Shown in pieces: positions 62,506 through 64,000 of a stretch of DNA of 64,000 bases. A program made the translations under genes and the position numbers. A model generated the notes under the pieces. That model did not search any database. It saw nothing but the letters and a program-made list of their open reading frames with translations, and had not been told where the DNA came from. Source of the stretch: Bradyrhizobium zhengyangense (GTDB taxonomy: Bacteria; Pseudomonadota; Alphaproteobacteria; Rhizobiales; Xanthobacteraceae). The stretch is from the NCBI RefSeq assembly GCF_022012435.1, contig NZ_JAKLUA010000010.1:62001-126000 (forward strand), written 5' to 3'. Each line of letters opens with the position of its first letter. The stretch's first letter is position 1.

Positions 62506-63141
62506 GTGAAACGCATCTTGATTGCGGATGATCATGAAGTCGTGCGCTCCGGGCTTCGCGCAATCGTTGAAATGCAGTCGAACTGGATTGTTGCGGGCGA
62601 AGCCAGCAATGGAGAGCAGGCCATTGCGTTGGCTTTGGAGGCGAGGCCCGACATCGTGATCGTCGACTATTCGATGCCCCTCATCAACGGACTGGAGGTC
62701 AGTCGCCGTCTCAGGGCGCTTCATCAGCGTACGGAAGTCTTGATCTTGACGATGCATGAAGACGAGGAACTGCTGACGGAAGCGGTTCTGGCCGGCGTAC
62801 GTGGCTTTCTGTTCAAGTCGGATGCCAAGAAGCACCTCATTTTCGCAATCGAGGCGCTGCTCGACGGGAGACCCTATTTTACCAGCGCCCTTGTGGAGAA
62901 ACTCCTGCACGACTACCAGCTCAACAAGCAGGGCAAGTCGGGCATGCTGCTAACGTCGCGCGAGCAAAGCATCGTCCAATTGATTGCGGAAGGGCATACC
63001 AACAGATCCATAAGCGTCATTCTGAAGCTGAGCGTGAAGACGGTCGAGACTCATCGTGCCTCGGCAATGCGCAAGCTCGGGATGTCGTCAACGGCCGAAC
63101 TGGTCCGGTATGCCATCCGCAAGAAGCTGGTTGTGCCGTGA
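62506..63141 (+). CDS. NarL/LuxR-type response regulator 2
   Basis: A 211-residue paralogue of the preceding regulator: receiver with Asp54 (VIVDYSMPLI) and Lys in FLFKSD, then a LuxR-type DNA-binding domain (LTSREQSIVQLIAEGHTNRSISVILKLSVKTVETHRASAMRKL). It uses a GTG start with GGAAAGAACGACGCCC upstream. The 166-base gap with a hairpin separates it from regulator 1, so it may have its own promoter. Either regulator could be the factor reading the motif near mnhE and arcD, which is speculative. Confidence 0.88.
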   Translation: MKRILIADDHEVVRSGLRAIVEMQSNWIVAGEASNGEQAIALALEARPDIVIVDYSMPLINGLEVSRRLRALHQRTEVLILTMHEDEELLTEAVLAGVRGFLFKSDAKKHLIFAIEALLDGRPYFTSALVEKLLHDYQLNKQGKSGMLLTSREQSIVQLIAEGHTNRSISVILKLSVKTVETHRASAMRKLGMSSTAELVRYAIRKKLVVP

Positions 63142-63168
63142 CTATCAGATCTGCCCGTCGTTGAGACG

Positions 63169-63194
63169 ATTGACAGGGTGGCGGGTGTTTTGCC
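63169..63194 (+). repeat. Copy of a short dispersed repeat motif
   Basis: ATTGACAG, a 4-base spacer and GCGGGTGTTTTGCC repeat the sequence at 555-581, where the spacer has 5 bases. It lies in the gap between response regulator 2 and the convergent metallophosphoesterase gene. From memory this motif is widespread in Bradyrhizobium intergenic DNA. Confidence 0.4.
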
Positions 63195-63230
63195 CGACGA
63201 ACCAAGATTGCAGTGGCCGAACGTCTACGG

Positions 63231-64000
63231 TCAGGTGGCGCCCGCTGGGCGCAGCGTGATCCGGGTCAACTCGGAGGGGCGACCGAGCCGCAGCGCAAAG
63301 CCCGGCCACAAGCCGGTGCCGTTGTTCACATAAAGCGTCATCCCGTCGACATCGTAACGACCCGATACGAAGCCGGCGTTGGCGCGTGCGGCCAGCCGGT
63401 CGATCCCGAGGATCAATCCGCCGTGCGTGTGTCCGGACAGTTGCAGAGCCACGCCGAGCTTCGCAGCGTGCCGCGCGTCGCTCGGCTGGTGATCGAGCAG
63501 GATGACGGGGACGCCGTTGGGAACATCCTCGAGAGCGGCAGCATGATCCCTGACAGGCCCTCTGTGGCGCGACGCCCGGTCGGTGATCCCTGCAACAGCC
63601 AGTTGGCCACCGTCGCGATCCAGAATGATGCTCGTGTTTTCGAGCGACAGCAGTCCCAGTTCGGCGAAGCGCGCCATCCATGGGCCGTAGCCAAAGATGT
63701 ACTCGTGATTGCCCGAGATCACATAGACGCCGTCGGTCGCCTTCAGATCCCGCAGTGGCTCAATGTCGGCGCGTCGCGCATCGAGAGTGCCGTCGATCAG
63801 GTCCCCTGTGATCGCGATCAGATCGACGCCGAGCTTGTTCGACCGCTCGACGACGGCGCGCGCCCATGAGGCGGGAAACAGCCGGCTGATGTGGAGATCG
63901 GTCAATTGCAGAATTGTGTATCCGTCGAATTGCCGCGGAAGTCCGCGGATACCGACTTCGATGTCTTTCAGCGGCGGAATCCGCATCGCCTGATGGACGC
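63231..64000 (-). CDS. Metallophosphoesterase, 5' end outside the window
   Basis: The visible part (at least 256 residues) carries all calcineurin-like phosphoesterase motifs in order: DLHISRLF, GDLIDG, GNHEY, a late His in LLDHQPS and GHTHGG, so a di-metal active site is intact. The frame stays open to the window edge beyond the first ATG, reading ...VHQAMRIPPLKDIEV. Relatives (YkuE/YaeI-like) have membrane helices before this point, so the gene is cut. It is a likely membrane-anchored phosphoesterase acting on lipids or nucleotides; substrate unknown. Confidence 0.85.
   Translation of the reverse strand, partial: VHQAMRIPPLKDIEVGIRGLPRQFDGYTILQLTDLHISRLFPASWARAVVERSNKLGVDLIAITGDLIDGTLDARRADIEPLRDLKATDGVYVISGNHEYIFGYGPWMARFAELGLLSLENTSIILDRDGGQLAVAGITDRASRHRGPVRDHAAALEDVPNGVPVILLDHQPSDARHAAKLGVALQLSGHTHGGLILGIDRLAARANAGFVSGRYDVDGMTLYVNNGTGLWPGFALRLGRPSELTRITLRPAGAT

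Overview
The window looks like chromosomal DNA of a Bradyrhizobium-type alphaproteobacterium (Hyphomicrobiales). This rests on high GC, dense ABC-importer operons, TGA/ATG-overlapped operons, NarL/LuxR response regulators, Mrp/Mnh antiporter genes, DUF992 and DUF6894 genes, and intergenic sequence that I recognise from memory as the dispersed repeats of that genus (about 1-581, with a short echo at 63169-63194). I see no rRNA, tRNA, CRISPR array, transposase or prophage.

Layout. 0.6-4.6 kb: a ketopantoate-reductase-like enzyme, a HerA/DUF87-type ATPase and a Ni/Co permease. 4.7-12.5 kb (minus strand): an eight-gene operon-like array. It holds a MetQ/NlpA-type binding protein, a luciferase-like monooxygenase, two CMD/AhpD-fold proteins and a complete branched-chain-amino-acid-type (HAAT) importer; the pathway is unknown to me. 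12.7-14.9 kb: a MATE exporter and a divergent TetR regulator around a 47-bp palindromic operator. 14.9-21.5 kb: a molybdenum S/N-oxide reductase, a secreted-looking protein with a duplicated module behind a sigma-54-like promoter, an orphan Tat-dependent peptide-type binding protein, and an AraC regulator divergent from a small AhpD-like protein. 21.6-24.3 kb: a sulfite dehydrogenase pair (SoxC/SoxD-like), a DUF302 protein and a small membrane protein. 24.4-26.1 kb: two sugar-type ABC permeases without an ATPase or binding protein. 26.6-32.8 kb: a giant protein-kinase-like/ATPase/GAF/PAS/histidine-kinase/receiver fusion. 32.9-40.2 kb: a five-gene Opp-type importer with a GH51 arabinofuranosidase as last gene.

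40.4-64 kb reads as a stress and ion-homeostasis region. It contains small membrane proteins, HdeD, DUF992, an AI-2E-family permease, a Bax-inhibitor-1 protein, a DUF1269 protein, a six-gene Mrp-type antiporter operon without a full MnhA, an RND efflux pair, two paralogous ArcD-like antiporters, arginine deiminase, and a soluble histidine kinase with two paralogous LuxR-type response regulators. The right edge cuts a metallophosphoesterase gene.

The parts most worth a second look are the luciferase/CMD/importer operon; the kinase-dead-looking giant sensor; a shared 17-bp motif (AGGYGATCACCCGATAT) in the same orientation upstream of the antiporter operon and of arcD-arcA; and the duplicated-module protein behind the sigma-54-like promoter. 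All functions are inferred from reading the sequence; no database search was possible.
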